Of a stretch of 64,000 nt of DNA, positions 24,417 to 35,392 are shown piece by piece. Below the pieces are notes generated by a model, which saw nothing but the letters and a program-made list of their open reading frames with translations, was not told where the DNA came from and did no database searches. The stretch is taken from assembly GCA_015501605.1 (NCBI GenBank), contig JADNRZ010000001.1, forward strand, positions 682,001 through 746,000. The letters run 5' to 3'. Numbering within the stretch: the stretch's first letter is position 1; each line of letters starts with the position of its first letter. The translations under genes and the position numbers were made by a program. The stretch is from Panaeolus papilionaceus (Eukaryota > Basidiomycota > Agaricomycetes > Agaricales).

Positions 24417-25448
24417 TTTGCGACCTGCGCTTCGTGAGATATTGGGTCTTCCTGCAAGCAAGTCAGAAAATGTTGGTGTCTGTATGTCAAAGGAATCTCA
24501 CTAGCAGGTAAATCGACCAGCGATTGTTGTGGTTCAAGACGAAGGGTAACCAGGGTTGCAAACTCTGATCATAAATTGATGGAGTTTGCCTATAATTAGT
24601 GCATTGGTGATTCAGTCCGACTTCTATCAGAGAATTCCTGGTCAGCCGTGCTATTTTGCAACAATTCATATCGATAGGGATACATCGAGGTTGCAACTAT
24701 CAGCTGCATGGTCAAAAAATGTATTATATGTTGCATTCGGGAAGGGGGGGCAAAATCTCTGATGTCCGAAAGAGCAGTGAAAGCCCCTAAGTCAGCATCA
24801 AAGGTCTCTGCCAAATACAGGCAAAGCAAGGTTCTCAATATAAAGTACCCACGCTCAATTTTCTTCTCCATCACCGACGATTCAACCACCTCCCAACTTG
24901 CCAACTTGCGCCAGGAAGGGGACCGTCTTTGACATTATCGTCGTAGATTGAATAGGCTTCTCTTTCGCTAGCAACTCTAGTCTTGCATTTGCAGACGATG
25001 ATGGATTTCTAGATAGTAGGGAAAGTCACATCCCTAGATATTATTATTGTCTAACTGTAGCACATTTCATAAATTCAGAAGTGTTTTTCATGACGCCAAT
25101 AACCTCTGAAATCTAAACAGCACTAAGTGGGTGGTGAGACAGACAGAAATTAAAGCAAGAGGTTGTCGGATACCGGCAATGTAAGGCGAAAGCGTTCAGA
25201 CCTTGAAGCTTGATAATAATTCAATGGAGATTTACAAATTGAATTGAACTCGTCCAAAGACCAGCAGAGATTATTTCCTACCACGAAGGATAGAAATTTG
25301 AGATGAATGTAGAATCATAGATCTTAACCCCGCCATAGTTATCCGCCATCATCGCAGTATCCTGATCTGACACCTCGGAATCTTAGCAATGCATTCTGGT
25401 TTGTGGTGCAAAGTGATGTGATTGCGATGAAATACAGTAGAGAAGTTT
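24417..25448. other. intergenic, promoter of the aspzincin-like gene and 3' flank of eS26
   Basis: A minus-strand frame at 24904-24596 (102 codons) has no recognisable motif, and I do not call it a gene. Nothing else is seen. Confidence 0.35.
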
Positions 25449-26169
25449 TTAGGCCTTTGCAGCGGCCTTGGCATCCTCAGCAGCGGCCACAGCAGGGTTG
25501 ACCTTCTTGCCATCCTTCCACCTGACACGAGGAGGAGGAGCACGGTTGCGGCGACCCTCACGCGAGCGGACACGGACAACTTTGGGGAAGAAAACGACAT
25601 GTTATTTTGGCTTTCCTGAAAGTTAGACATAACGGGCATACCATGCGAGTGGATGGCACATGAAACGCAGTACACGATTTTGATGTAGAGTTTGGGGATG
25701 ACATATTCTGCAGATACAAGATGAATTATCGCTTCACATAAATCAATTAATTAAACGCACCAGGGTAGACGCTTGCATCGTTGATGTCACGGACAGCGGC
25801 ACTCTCAATCATGTTCCTGACGGTAAAGCGCTTGATGGCCTTGTCCTTTGCAACGCATCGCGAGCAGTTGGAGCAACGGAGGAAGTTGACGTGGCCACGA
25901 CCCTTCTTGTTGCGTCCACCATTTCTTCTTTTCTTGGTCTAGATAGGTAACAAATTAGCAACATAATCTAGGCACCACTTATCGCAGAGGCCCCGTATTC
26001 TCTCCCAAACCCAAATCTTCAGCCAGCCAAGGATCACCGAAGGCAAAACGACATCTAGATCCCAAATTGCACATCCAGCTCATATCCCACCCAAAATGAC
26101 AAGAATTTGGTATATATGAAGAGAGTACGACGTCCTGAGGGCCAAAACATGAGATTTGGGACTCACCAT
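25449..26169 (-). CDS. RPS26: 40S ribosomal protein eS26
   Basis: Four exons: 26169-26167, 25938-25761, 25707-25642, 25579-25449. They give 125 residues. Exon 1 is the ATG codon alone, followed directly by gtgagt. This is reliable because the next exon begins [17 protein letters not shown], the invariant eS26 start. The zinc-binding cysteines are in [19 protein letters not shown] and [14 protein letters not shown]. The tail is [17 protein letters not shown] plus an Ala/Lys-rich extension. eS26 sits at the mRNA exit channel of the small subunit. The promoter is shared with the divergent secreted-protein gene 490 bp away. Confidence 0.96.
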
Positions 26170-26659
26170 TTTGAGTGTCGGTGTCGAGGGCGATGTGTGT
26201 TGGGACGGCGACGAGCAGATAGGTTTGTCCAATGCCGCAGGAGGCTTGGTGGCTCGGATGCTTCCGAAATCACGTGCCGGTCTCGGCCCGGGTACATAGC
26301 TCAAAGTGGCGGTGCTTGACTTTGGCTTCCCAGGGTCGACTTTGTATTCGAGGAGAACAATGAGCAGACGACGGTCAACCATTGTTCACCCTCATGGCAG
26401 ACTGGCAACAGGTTATTGTTGTTCTTTTCCGAGCCCAGCTCCTTGGTAATATGGCTATTATAAAAGCGAAAGGTCCCTATCATTGATTTCTGTTTTCCAC
26501 CCCAACCGCCGACTTTCTGTTTCTCCCTTTCTCGAGCCAGGAGCTCACGACCTTCATTTTCTCAATTGCATTCTTTCGACTTTTACATTGCATAATTTCT
26601 TGCGACTCTAATAGATTTACTTCTTAATACCAATTAGACGACCTTCATCTTTCATCGAC
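26170..26659. promoter_or_regulatory. divergent promoter between eS26 and the secreted protein gene
   Basis: This 490-bp spacer lies between two gene starts. It is pyrimidine-rich on the plus strand near 26510-26580 (ttctgtttctccctttct), which may be a core-promoter feature. No conserved site can be named. Confidence 0.4.
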
Positions 26660-27770
26660 ATGTCATTCTTCAAGATCTCGAACCTCTTTTTGGCTTTCAG
26701 CATCATCTCAGGCAACCTCGTCTCCGCAGCCCCAGCGCTGGCTGCTGATGCACTCCTCAAGAACGGGCAACAAGCACAAGGGCTTAACAAGCAATTTTTG
26801 ACGTTGAAGGCTACCGACTCGTGCACTGGTTTGTACCTTGATCTCTTTATTCAGCGTTTACGTCGATGATAACCTATTCAATTTCTCTTAGGTCAACAGA
26901 TTTCGTGCATATCCGGGGCGATTGCTACATGTGTAAATGGAAAGTGGGATGTGGACACTGGACGCTGCGCTAAGAGTCAAGACTGCTTCGCTCTTCCTTC
27001 CGTAATCCGCGATGGGGTCGTGAGTGCCTCTTTGAACTCCGCACGGTTTAGAATGCTTACTGATAATGGAATCAACACAGGAAATTATGTGCACCAGCGA
27101 GAAAAATGCGAAGACTCTCATTGATAGCACTGGTGCTCAAGGAGGAATAACCGGTGATGGAGATGCCACTCCCGCAGGAGACGGTGATGAACCTTTGACC
27201 TCCAATTCCGTTTCGTCCACCATCGCCCCCACTCCATCTGACGCTGTTCCGAGCTCTCCGCCCGCATCTTCCACTCCTTCTCTGACTGTATCCTCTTCTG
27301 AGCCAACAGTCACATCTACATCGGTCCCAGCGTCTCAATCCAAGATCAACGACCCTCCTTCTTCTGATATCCCTTCGGCGACTCCGACTGAAACCATCTC
27401 TAGAACTCCAGCCGACACTACCCCCGCTGCCACTGGTGCGCCCCAGGTACCAGTCATCACCGTTACTGAAAAGGTTACCGTCACTGTGATGCCCGTCGTC
27501 CAAACCACGCTTGTCCCAGTCACCCGTACCCTTTCACCCGACGAGGTTATCAGCGTTTTGTCGAGCCTTATGGCTCAGGGAGGTTCGATCGGCGTTCCCG
27601 CCCCTTCAAGCACTCTCGCTGTATCTTCTTCCAGCGTCTCTGTTGCAGTTTCTTCAGACATTCCTGCTGCGACGCCTTTGACCGACACCGCAGCCGCAAG
27701 CGCAAGCGCCGTCACGAATACATCTGCTTCAACTCCCACTCCAGCAACTGGTCCATATGGCCCATACTAA
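26660..27770 (+). CDS. secreted Ser/Thr-rich protein with small Cys-rich N-terminal domain
   Basis: Three exons, 26660-26828, 26892-27019 and 27081-27770, give 328 residues. A signal peptide (LFLAFSIISGNLVSAAP) precedes a compact region with several cysteines: DSCTG, ISCISGAIATCVNGKWD, GRCAKSQDCFALP, EIMCTSEKNA. About 190 residues of Ser/Thr/Pro/Ala-rich sequence follow, probably heavily O-mannosylated, ending GPYGPY. There is no hydrophobic C-terminus for a GPI anchor. The Cys-rich block resembles a domain repeated in basidiomycete secreted proteins of unknown function; a carbohydrate-binding or wall-associated role is only a guess. Confidence 0.7.
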
Positions 27771-28983
27771 CCTCGAAAATTAGTTGTGCTACGAGTCTGA
27801 TATGATAGAGATGAAACCAATGAAGGCGGCTTGAAGCTTCCTTGTATTTAACCATCATGCATTGCGGATTGACTCCTCACGAACATCCATTGTACTGTAG
27901 TATAGTTAACATTTTGTAGCCTTTCATTGTAATAATATATTCGTTCAGTGTATAAGCTGTCCAGTTACGCAACCTGTCACCTTCGTCGTCTCAACGGGAA
28001 AGTGATGCCGACATACTTGTCGAGCACCAGCCATGCGACTCAAGTGGCAGCAGGGTCGTCGCTCGATGTGTAATGCGCTAACGGGCGCTAATCTATTTTT
28101 AATGACACTCCTTACTTTCATAAAAACATCGCCTAAGGTTCGATAAGAAGCTGTTGAACTGAGCTGTAGCCTGCGGCCATATAATACTGTATGTGTGTTC
28201 ATGTCGCTTGTGGTTAAATGTCAACCTGATGGTTCCGGGTTCCAAACTGACCTTCTGATTGGTTCGATTGGTTCGATGGGTACAGAGATAACTGATCCGC
28301 CTCCACTCCTGCTTGCTGGACTCATTTCAAACCACATACCAGGTCGAGTCACTTGATGGTTTATCTTGACAAAGACAGGAGATGAGTCAACAACTTCAAG
28401 CAAAACAACAAAGTGTATCTCGATGCCGAGGCTGCAACCCACGTTGAAGGCGAAAAAAACCATAAGACCTGACTCGATTATTCGAGAACAGCCCACAATC
28501 CACCTGCAAGGACTAAAAGCTACTGTTTGCTTCCTGATCCAGCTCGAGCTTGATGCCGCGCCAGTACAAGTTGCATCGTGTCTTTACGCGAGTGTTTCGA
28601 GTCAGCTTTGATGCCCGAGGCCGAGATTCCAGAATGATATAAAAAGAGCTCCAACTCTCACTGGATCGAGCATAAACCTGAACAACTGAATTAAACTACA
28701 ACCATTACTACTCAACTTTGTACGCACAAGCGTACTCCAAGTTCATCACTGTGAGCATTGTTGAACTAATCTAGTAGACACCCTTCATTCACTCACCACC
28801 GTCGAAGGTGCTTGGTCTTTATTTACCATATCCCCACTATCAACACACAATTAATACTCCTTTCGAGTAACTACCGCAGCGTTACTATCTACAACCAATT
28901 ACCATTCCCTTTTCTCATCATATAACCGTTAAAGAACTCCTATCATTTAAACACGCGATTTACGTAAATTATCAATAGCGCTC
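27771..28983. other. intergenic, boundary between conserved and accessory regions
   Basis: I see no gene. A TATA-like element (atataaaaag) lies at about 28636-28645, roughly 340 bp before the next ATG, so the Gag-like gene downstream may have its own Pol II promoter. Confidence 0.4.
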
Positions 28984-29658
28984 ATGGCCTTCAGACTCCA
29001 AGACGACGGAAACAACTGGCACGTCTATAGGATACAGTTGTACTCTGCACTGGAAGCATACGGTCTATCCAGACACATTCGCGGTACCATCCCTGTCGTC
29101 GAAATCGCGAGAATCGGAATAAACTACTACACGCCATGGGACATTTACTTTCAGTGGCCCTTAACCCAGGATCAAGTGGATAGATTTGAAAACTATTTTC
29201 AGCAATATACGACGAAGGAAGCACTTGGCTCCGCCATCCTGGAGGAGTCATTGCCCCCATTTATTTATCAGCGCCTCGTGCGCCGGAATACCTTGTACGA
29301 GAAGCTTGTTGCACTTGATAGCATGTTTGCATCATCTAACGTTTACGCATGGAAACAGATTCAGGTTGATATGGAGAAGGTGAGGTATGAGGGAGGGCTG
29401 ATCCGAAGGCATGTTTGTGAGGTATTAGAGTATCGCGATCGACTTCAGGATTATGGATTTGTTATGACTAATAAGGACTACGTCCTTGCACTGATGAATT
29501 CTTTTGAGGGGCACCCATGGCTTCAAGCAGTGGTTGACCGCATCGCGTGCCACCCTGGGTGTCAGGACGAGATGGGCGGGCTGTATTTGGATATGCTCCA
29601 TCAGGGACTTTTCGAATGTGCTGATAGGCTGGCCTACAAGCAAAACATCTGGACGTGA
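28984..29658 (+). CDS. Copia Gag-like (UBN2-type) protein, subtype A, copy 1
   Basis: Intact single exon of 224 residues. It opens with LQDDGNNWHVYRIQLYSAL, the Gag-like 'D..NW..Y......L...GL' pattern, then GLSRHIRGTIP. Mid-protein it has KEALGSAILEESLPPFIYQRLVRRNTLYEKLVALDSMF, matching the family block '..A...I..SL....Y..I....TL..KW..L..MF'. It lacks a zinc knuckle and has no protease, integrase or RT downstream. In Copia elements this region is the capsid part of Gag; here it stands alone. A possible function is unknown. It is closest in layout to the copy at 30216. Confidence 0.6.
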   Translation: MAFRLQDDGNNWHVYRIQLYSALEAYGLSRHIRGTIPVVEIARIGINYYTPWDIYFQWPLTQDQVDRFENYFQQYTTKEALGSAILEESLPPFIYQRLVRRNTLYEKLVALDSMFASSNVYAWKQIQVDMEKVRYEGGLIRRHVCEVLEYRDRLQDYGFVMTNKDYVLALMNSFEGHPWLQAVVDRIACHPGCQDEMGGLYLDMLHQGLFECADRLAYKQNIWT

Positions 29659-30215
29659 CGAATATGGCCCCTGTCCCCTTCGCTGGTTTTAATTTCCTAG
29701 TTTGATAGGGCCCCGAGACGGACAATTCATAGTATAGGTGATGTCTTGGGATGAAAGTCTTTGAAGTGAATAGATGTGCCTACGGTCAGATGTCAATATA
29801 TTTGTTTCTCAGCCATTAATAAAGTGTGATTTAAGTTAATGTTCTAAAACTGACTCTCTCTTACCAAACGCAGCTGAGTGCCCCTGAGCAAGCGGCTAAT
29901 GGACGTTGTTGTCATTTGTTTATGGTCGGTCGCCTTAAGAACATTTGCTTCGGCATCCACCGGACAAACTTATGAACCTTTCAACAACACCACATCAGCG
30001 TCGCTCGCTTTTTGAATATTTTATTATCTTTAGGCAATGTTCTAGAGATCCATAGATACTCAAGATATATATACGGGACTTCCTTCGACTTATTCATAAT
30101 TAGCGGTGAGTAGTGCTTCCCAGTATGCAAGGTTTGCCACTCAGTCAAGGACGCCTTCACTGCCAGGCTTGCGTCCGCATTTTCACCCCTATTTCCAAGT
30201 TTAGAGCCGTGCAAC
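29659..30215. other. spacer between two Gag-like genes
   Basis: Nothing convincing is seen. The reading frame at 30113-30418 overlaps the next gene out of frame and is a shadow. Confidence 0.4.
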
Positions 30216-30869
30216 ATGTTCAAACTACTGGAAGACGGAAGCAATTGGCCTATTTACGAAAGGCGGGCACTGGCTCAACTTCGTGCGCTGGGTCTTTCCC
30301 GTCATCTTCGAGGTTCCATTCCGAAACCCGTCGAAATTGTCTACCACGAACGCACAGGCGAATGGTACCTTCCGACAGACACATCATTCCGAAGTCCTCT
30401 GAGTCCAGAAGAAATTAACGCCTACGAGGACAAACTGCGCGAATACCTCATGAAGGAAGAGAAGGGAACAATAGTTCTGGCCGACTCCCTACCACAACTC
30501 GTTTATTCGCGGATAATGCGTCTGCCAACCCTAAAAGAAAAGTGGAACACACTATGTGGGATGTTTACGATAGACAAATACCGATCGTCAGTGCGCGTCA
30601 GGACACAACTCGAGTCGGCGAAATACCAAGGTGATCCAATTCTTCTGCACCTATGGATGATGGAAGAGCTCCGAGACCAGTTCGCCGACTTTGGACGGAA
30701 AATGTCGAATGTTGACTTTGTCACTCTCCTAGCACGGTCACTGGACATAGACCCCATAATGCAACGCGGAGTTAGCGACATGGTGATCGATGAGGATCGC
30801 GGAAAGTGTCCGTTGGATATGGACCGTGTACGGTACTACATGGCTAACCGCCCCAGGCACGGTGCTTAA
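30216..30869 (+). CDS. Copia Gag-like (UBN2-type) protein, subtype A, copy 2
   Basis: Intact single exon of 217 residues. The N-terminus LLEDGSNWPIYERRALAQL is followed by GLSRHLRGSIPKPVEIVY. Then come EWYLPTDTSFRSPLSPEEI, KEEKGTIVLADSLPQLVYSR and PTLKEKWNTLCGMFTIDKY. The later helix has QLESAKYQGDPILLHLWMM. All landmarks line up with the copies at 28984, 34163 and 36273, but the proteins are strongly diverged. No other retrotransposon domain is nearby. Confidence 0.6.
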   Translation: MFKLLEDGSNWPIYERRALAQLRALGLSRHLRGSIPKPVEIVYHERTGEWYLPTDTSFRSPLSPEEINAYEDKLREYLMKEEKGTIVLADSLPQLVYSRIMRLPTLKEKWNTLCGMFTIDKYRSSVRVRTQLESAKYQGDPILLHLWMMEELRDQFADFGRKMSNVDFVTLLARSLDIDPIMQRGVSDMVIDEDRGKCPLDMDRVRYYMANRPRHGA

Positions 30870-31236
30870 TCGTGTATCAGAAAAGGTTGACAGTAGAGAA
30901 GCAGCTGTTTCGGTAAGTGTTATAGCGCGTGTACTTAAAGGTCCTCCTCTGATCGTCTTCTGCAGGTCGAGGTTCTTGCGTCGGTTGACGCCTATACCGA
31001 GCGGTTGCTTATATTTTCTTGGGCTATTTTAACAAGCATATAATATCTACCTCTTTCCCGTTACTCCTCAGAAACTGTATGTTACATTTTTAATATCTTT
31101 TCATAACCTACAGACGTTAGCAAAATACTGTGACCCAACTCCTGGACGATTGGGAGCGTCCCGCCTCAGCCAATTGCGGATCAATAGAAAATGAGCGACA
31201 AAATCGTTCACCCAACCGTGGAATGTATCCTACCAC
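30870..31236. other. short intergenic spacer
   Basis: No gene or repeat is recognised. Confidence 0.35.
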
Positions 31237-32097
31237 CTACTCCAACTCTACGATAAGCACAGTGCGATCCTTGAGCATTTCTACGAAATTTCGAACGAGC
31301 ATATAGTGCTCCCCAACCTGGCCTTCATATCCCCTGAATTTGACAACAACTTCCCTAGTACCTACAAGTTGTGGGACCGGCTTGTTTTCTTCATCATCGC
31401 GATCAACAAAGGCATCCATTACGTCTGGTTCCTTCGTCCAGTGAGCAACTTTTGAGTGCGCCTGTATTGTCCCCTCCATCATCTCAGGATTCTGAAGTCG
31501 TGATGGGATGGCTGGTCGATGACCGTCGTCAGCTGGTGTTCCATCAGGGTTTGTCCCAGTCGTTCCGACACTGACTTCGACAGCTTCCCATATCTCCTGT
31601 CCATGCGACGGCGTGAATTTGCGACCCAGAAGACGAGAGGGAGCTTGCAAGATGGTAGCGATCTCGGTCGAATTGGCCTCTCGTGTACATGGGATTGACA
31701 CTGTATGATAGGACTGTTCGGGAGCTGGAGGACGGCTAGGAGTCACGGGTGGTGGAGGAGGCGGTCGATGGGACCGGAATGGTTTAGTAGGGAAGTGGAG
31801 CTGTAAGTCGAGTGAGTGGGATTCGATGTGTTTAGCTACTGCATTGGCGTCGACTGCGGACTCTGGATGAGACTCTCCACCTCGTGCATCGGGCACACCG
31901 ACAAAAAAGGAGGACGGGATGGTAGGTATGGGAGTGCGCATAGTTTGAGGGTCATCAGAGGTCGTGTTCGATCCTTCACTGGGACCAAGGACAGGGATTG
32001 GTGCAGGAACACCACCTGAGCGAAGCCCCCGCAAACTAGGAACCATGTCTGGAGAGAAAGGGTTTGAAGGCAAAGGTGATGAAGGTGGCAAAGTCAT
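31237..32097 (-). CDS. hypothetical Pro-rich protein, intronless
   Basis: Single open frame of 286 residues. The first half is Pro/Ser-rich with a short poly-Pro run (RPPPPPPVTPSRPP) and is probably disordered. The second half is better ordered (REANSTEIATILQAPSRL, then a C-terminal KFRGYEGQVGEHYMLVRNF). I do not recognise a family. It lies between Gag-like genes and coiled-coil mini-genes. Lack of introns in a 0.86-kb gene is unusual here, so it could also be derived from a mobile element. Confidence 0.4.
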   Translation of the reverse strand: MTLPPSSPLPSNPFSPDMVPSLRGLRSGGVPAPIPVLGPSEGSNTTSDDPQTMRTPIPTIPSSFFVGVPDARGGESHPESAVDANAVAKHIESHSLDLQLHFPTKPFRSHRPPPPPPVTPSRPPAPEQSYHTVSIPCTREANSTEIATILQAPSRLLGRKFTPSHGQEIWEAVEVSVGTTGTNPDGTPADDGHRPAIPSRLQNPEMMEGTIQAHSKVAHWTKEPDVMDAFVDRDDEENKPVPQLVGTREVVVKFRGYEGQVGEHYMLVRNFVEMLKDRTVLIVELE

Positions 32098-32410
32098 GTT
32101 GGACGACGATCAACGATGCTTGTTTGACGTAACCAGATAAGTATATCTGCAGTTGTGAGTTAACTAAACTGTGAACGAGCGGCACATATGCAATGTAGTG
32201 TTGCTGAGAACGAAAAGTTGAATGGCAAATTGAAACATAGAGTCAGCAGGTATACAACTGCGTCATGCCGCTTGCCTGAGACCTACAACTTGCAGGATTG
32301 AATCATCTCACTCCATCGATCGACAACCACACCTCCGTAATGCAGTTACAATGTCATATATATTTTTATTCTACGTCAAATGTTCATGACAACATCAAAG
32401 TAGGTTGAAA
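32098..32410. other. short intergenic spacer
   Basis: No gene is seen. It is the promoter side of the Pro-rich gene and the 3' side of the mini coiled-coil gene. Confidence 0.35.
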
Positions 32411-32826
32411 CTAGGAGATGATTTGTCGAAGTTCTGTTTCCAATCTCTCTCGCTTTTGCTTTTCCGCATCCATCTGTTGCCCCAAAACCTGTAGAAAAAC
32501 AAGATCGTATATTATCATCGAGCGTCAATGGGCATATCTATTCAAAGGCCATCACGACAAACCTCAGAGTGTCTCTCCGAAACCACGAGTTGGCGTCTCA
32601 GCTCTTGGATCTCCATGTCACGTTGGTAGATTTCGAGCTCCTTCTTTTTAACCTCCAGTTCTGCTTTGTCTGCTCGTTCATTAGCGCGATTGGCCTCTTC
32701 GCGTAGGCGGTCAAGAGCCTAAATTTGATAAAATTATTTTAGAGTCTGGCGTTAAGCTTCACTCGGGCACATCGCCTACACTGCATACACGCAGATCGAT
32801 GTACTTACTTGCTTGACTCGATCCAT
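32411..32826 (-). CDS. mini coiled-coil protein (83 aa), intact copy
   Basis: Three exons, 32826-32809, 32718-32563 and 32488-32411, with canonical GT-AG sites and phase 0 throughout. The protein starts MDRVKQ and is almost entirely a charged coiled coil: ALDRLREEANRANERADKAE, QELRRQLVVSERHSE, then QMDAEKQKRERLETELRQIIS. It is too fragmented to appear as a single long reading frame. A paralogue with the same exon lengths (18 and 156 bases for exons 1 and 2) and the same splice phases lies at 33454-33871. The function is unknown; it could be a dimerisation adaptor or a fragment of a larger coiled-coil gene. Confidence 0.5.
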
Positions 32827-33453
32827 GTATCAGTTTTGGTAACCTATTAGGAGGCAAAGACTTTCAAGAGCTATACTGATCAAAGGGGTTCAAGGAAAGG
32901 AGACTCGAGGAGGTTCCTTGTGCCAGAACTGCTTAGCCGCTTTTGGACACTCGAGGGCACTTGCTGCAGGTGGCCCTAAGCGAGGTCCATTTCTTCGTGG
33001 TAAAGGCGGATAATATTGCGGCCTCAGATAAGTTCGATCTCGGAGGCTGGATACCAGTCTTTTCGAGTTTTACATCTTCTACTCGTTGGTTTGCGTCATC
33101 GACGTCTCTGTGTAGGTTTCTGATGGTCAGTCACAAGTAATGGTGAGTAAAAACGTTCAGAGATCAACGTCGTTGCTTGCATCGCTCATTACTTATTAGA
33201 TGGTTATCGTAAAGAAAGTACTTTTTTGATTGTTCCATCTATTAACCTTCGACTCGGACTGAAGAGTCAAAGACTTATCAAGATTTAAGGACTAATCAAA
33301 AAGGTTTTAGGTTAGACCTGGTCTGGAACTGCTTTGGATATTCTGGTAGCTGCTGTTCTCATCAACATGGTGACATTTGTACAATTTAAATGAAAGCCAA
33401 GTGGGTGCCTCTTCCATGTGCAACAACACTATATAGACGACGTAGGTGCCATA
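32827..33453. other. spacer between the two mini coiled-coil genes
   Basis: I see no further exon. It should hold the promoter of the intact copy. Confidence 0.35.
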
Positions 33454-33871
33454 CTAGTCTCGCGTCCCTGTCCGATCAGTCTCTTTCTCCAACTCTTCTC
33501 GTCTCGTCTTTTCTCGTTCGAGCTCCTCTTTGAGCCTCTAAATATTGTCATTAGCTCAACAATTCAGCGCGCATATCTTATCATTGGAATGACAAACCTC
33601 GCACTCTGCATTTGAGCTCGCTATTGCCTCGTGCAACTATTTGACAACCATATCCCTGTCGCTCAGTTGCTGCTGCAGTCGTTCAACCATTGCCTCCGCC
33701 TTTTGTGCTCGCTCGACTGCTTGATCAGTTTTTTGCCGGATTTCGCTCAAAACCTGAGTCAAACGGTAAAACAGGTCAAGATACCATGATGTTGCTCACT
33801 GCACCGAGGACCCTTGGTGCGTGGTTTTGCTTGGAGATAGTAAGGGTACTCACTTCTTTTATTCTATCCAT
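33454..33871 (-). pseudogene. mini coiled-coil paralogue with premature TAG
   Basis: Exons 33871-33854, 33753-33598 and 33537-33454 mirror the intact copy: exon 1 is 18 bases (MDRIKE), exon 2 is exactly 156 bases, and the gag|gtttgt donor context is identical. Exon 2 reads VLSEIRQKTDQAVERAQKAE and onward but meets a TAG at 33639-33637, after residue 44 (DMVVK). Beyond the stop the frame continues as LHEAIASSNAECE and then RLKEELEREKTRREELEKE, still coiled-coil. It is either a recent pseudogene or makes a 44-residue truncated peptide. Confidence 0.55.
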
Positions 33872-34162
33872 GACAATGAAGCTCGTTGTAAATCCCTCAA
33901 CGATGATAGATGCGATAATGATGGAGACAAACCGCTACTTATTCTCACACGTGCTTCGCCCATCGGCGTTCTGCCTGGTACTAGTAGCGATAACACGGGT
34001 CCTGTCTCTGCGACTCTGCACCCCTGACCATGACGAACATGACTCAATCAAGACTCAGTGAAGTACATCCAACGTCGTCCAAATTTGTATTTTTACTATT
34101 ATTCTCATTCAAGGCCTTACAAAACTTAATACGCTTTTACCACGAGTTGTAAATACAAATGC

Positions 34163-34849
34163 TCAGTTACCTTGTGAGTGCAAAGACATCTCCTCGAGCT
34201 CGAACAGTGCTTCCATATAACGCTCGAATTTGAAGGGGGCATACTGATCGCCATTTTTATCTTCACTAAAATCCAACTCAAACTTGGTTCCGAATACCGA
34301 GGCCTGCAGAACTCGGGCTAGGCCCGAGTTCGTGACCTCGATATCGCAAGAAGCCAGTTTTGAGCGCAGGTCAATAACCTTGTTGATATGCTTTACAAGC
34401 GGGCCATCGAGGTATTTGGTCGACTGGAGCCTGTGAAGTAGGTGACGTTGGATGTTCCACCTGTCTTCGAGCTGATTTACGACAGGCTTTCCTCCCTCCA
34501 TGTCCCATGCCCTCTTGATCTCGCCATAGAACATCTCTAGCATGTCCCATTTCTGTTTCAATGTGTCCAAGTGGCTGATTTGCTGAAAGACGAGGATTAA
34601 GGTCCCTATTCCCTCGTTTTTCAAGTATTTGTCCATGTCATCGTGGTAAGAGCGGACGATATGTCCGTCTCCGATAGGCCTAGTATACTCGATATCGGAG
34701 GCAAGATACCAGTCTTTTCTGTGATAAATAATGGTGGCGGGTTTCACGTTCCTCTGTATATGCCCCGCCAGGTCTCTCGAGTAGAGCTGTGCCAGTGTAA
34801 CGGTTTTATAAGTTGACCAGTTGCTCCAGTCATCGTTGAGTTTGAGCAT
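34163..34849 (-). CDS. Copia Gag-like (UBN2-type) protein, subtype A, copy 3
   Basis: Intact single exon of 228 residues on the minus strand. It begins MLKLNDDWSNWSTYKTVTLA, then LAGHIQRNVKPATIIYHRKD. The helix region has NEGIGTLILVFQQISHLDTL and KQKWDMLEMFYGEIKRAWD. The distal part has LQSTKYLDGPLVKHINKVID and LRSKLASCDIEVTNSGLARV. It is the copy most like canonical Copia Gag in the DDWSNWSTYK start. There is no downstream pol. Confidence 0.6.
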   Translation of the reverse strand: MLKLNDDWSNWSTYKTVTLAQLYSRDLAGHIQRNVKPATIIYHRKDWYLASDIEYTRPIGDGHIVRSYHDDMDKYLKNEGIGTLILVFQQISHLDTLKQKWDMLEMFYGEIKRAWDMEGGKPVVNQLEDRWNIQRHLLHRLQSTKYLDGPLVKHINKVIDLRSKLASCDIEVTNSGLARVLQASVFGTKFELDFSEDKNGDQYAPFKFERYMEALFELEEMSLHSQGN

Positions 34850-35392
34850 GATGACGTCAGAAAGGGATGTCGCGTGGGGGGATCAGGGAAATTAGTCCAC
34901 TCTCATGTGCACATGCGGTATTTATATCTTGCGCACATTTGCTTGATTGTTAGCACTACGCGGTGTTGAAACAATGAGAGGCTTAGGATATGCATACTTA
35001 TGTCTGTTCGGGCATTGTTTTGCTCACAATAGAGGTCATATCATGGAGCCTCTTTGTCAGCCATCGTGCAAAGCTAGCTTTGTTCCGATGGGTCATGGCG
35101 TAAGAAAATAGCCATAAGGCTTCTTCATTGTACTTCTGCGATATAGGTCTTAATCATGCCAAGAGAAACCAGCACCGAGGCAAGCTGCGTGCCCGTTTAC
35201 GTGCAACGCGTGACTGGTTGACCGATTGTCCCTTCAGGTTGATTGGAACGGACATAAAACAACCCGAAAGCCATAAAAGCCCTAAACCATGTGTATAATT
35301 ACCTACTATTTGGATAGCTCTTGATTGACTTTTCCCACTTTTGAGTCCTCGCCCTCTTAACTTCTTCCCCATCGATATCGTTTATACGCAGT
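34850..35392. other. intergenic, divergent promoter between a Gag-like gene and the chimeric gene
   Basis: No gene is seen. The 543-bp spacer separates two diverging starts. Confidence 0.35.

Noticed and set aside
24596..24904. 102-codon minus-strand frame upstream of the aspzincin-like gene
   Set aside because: No recognisable motif and no supporting splice structure; kept as intergenic.
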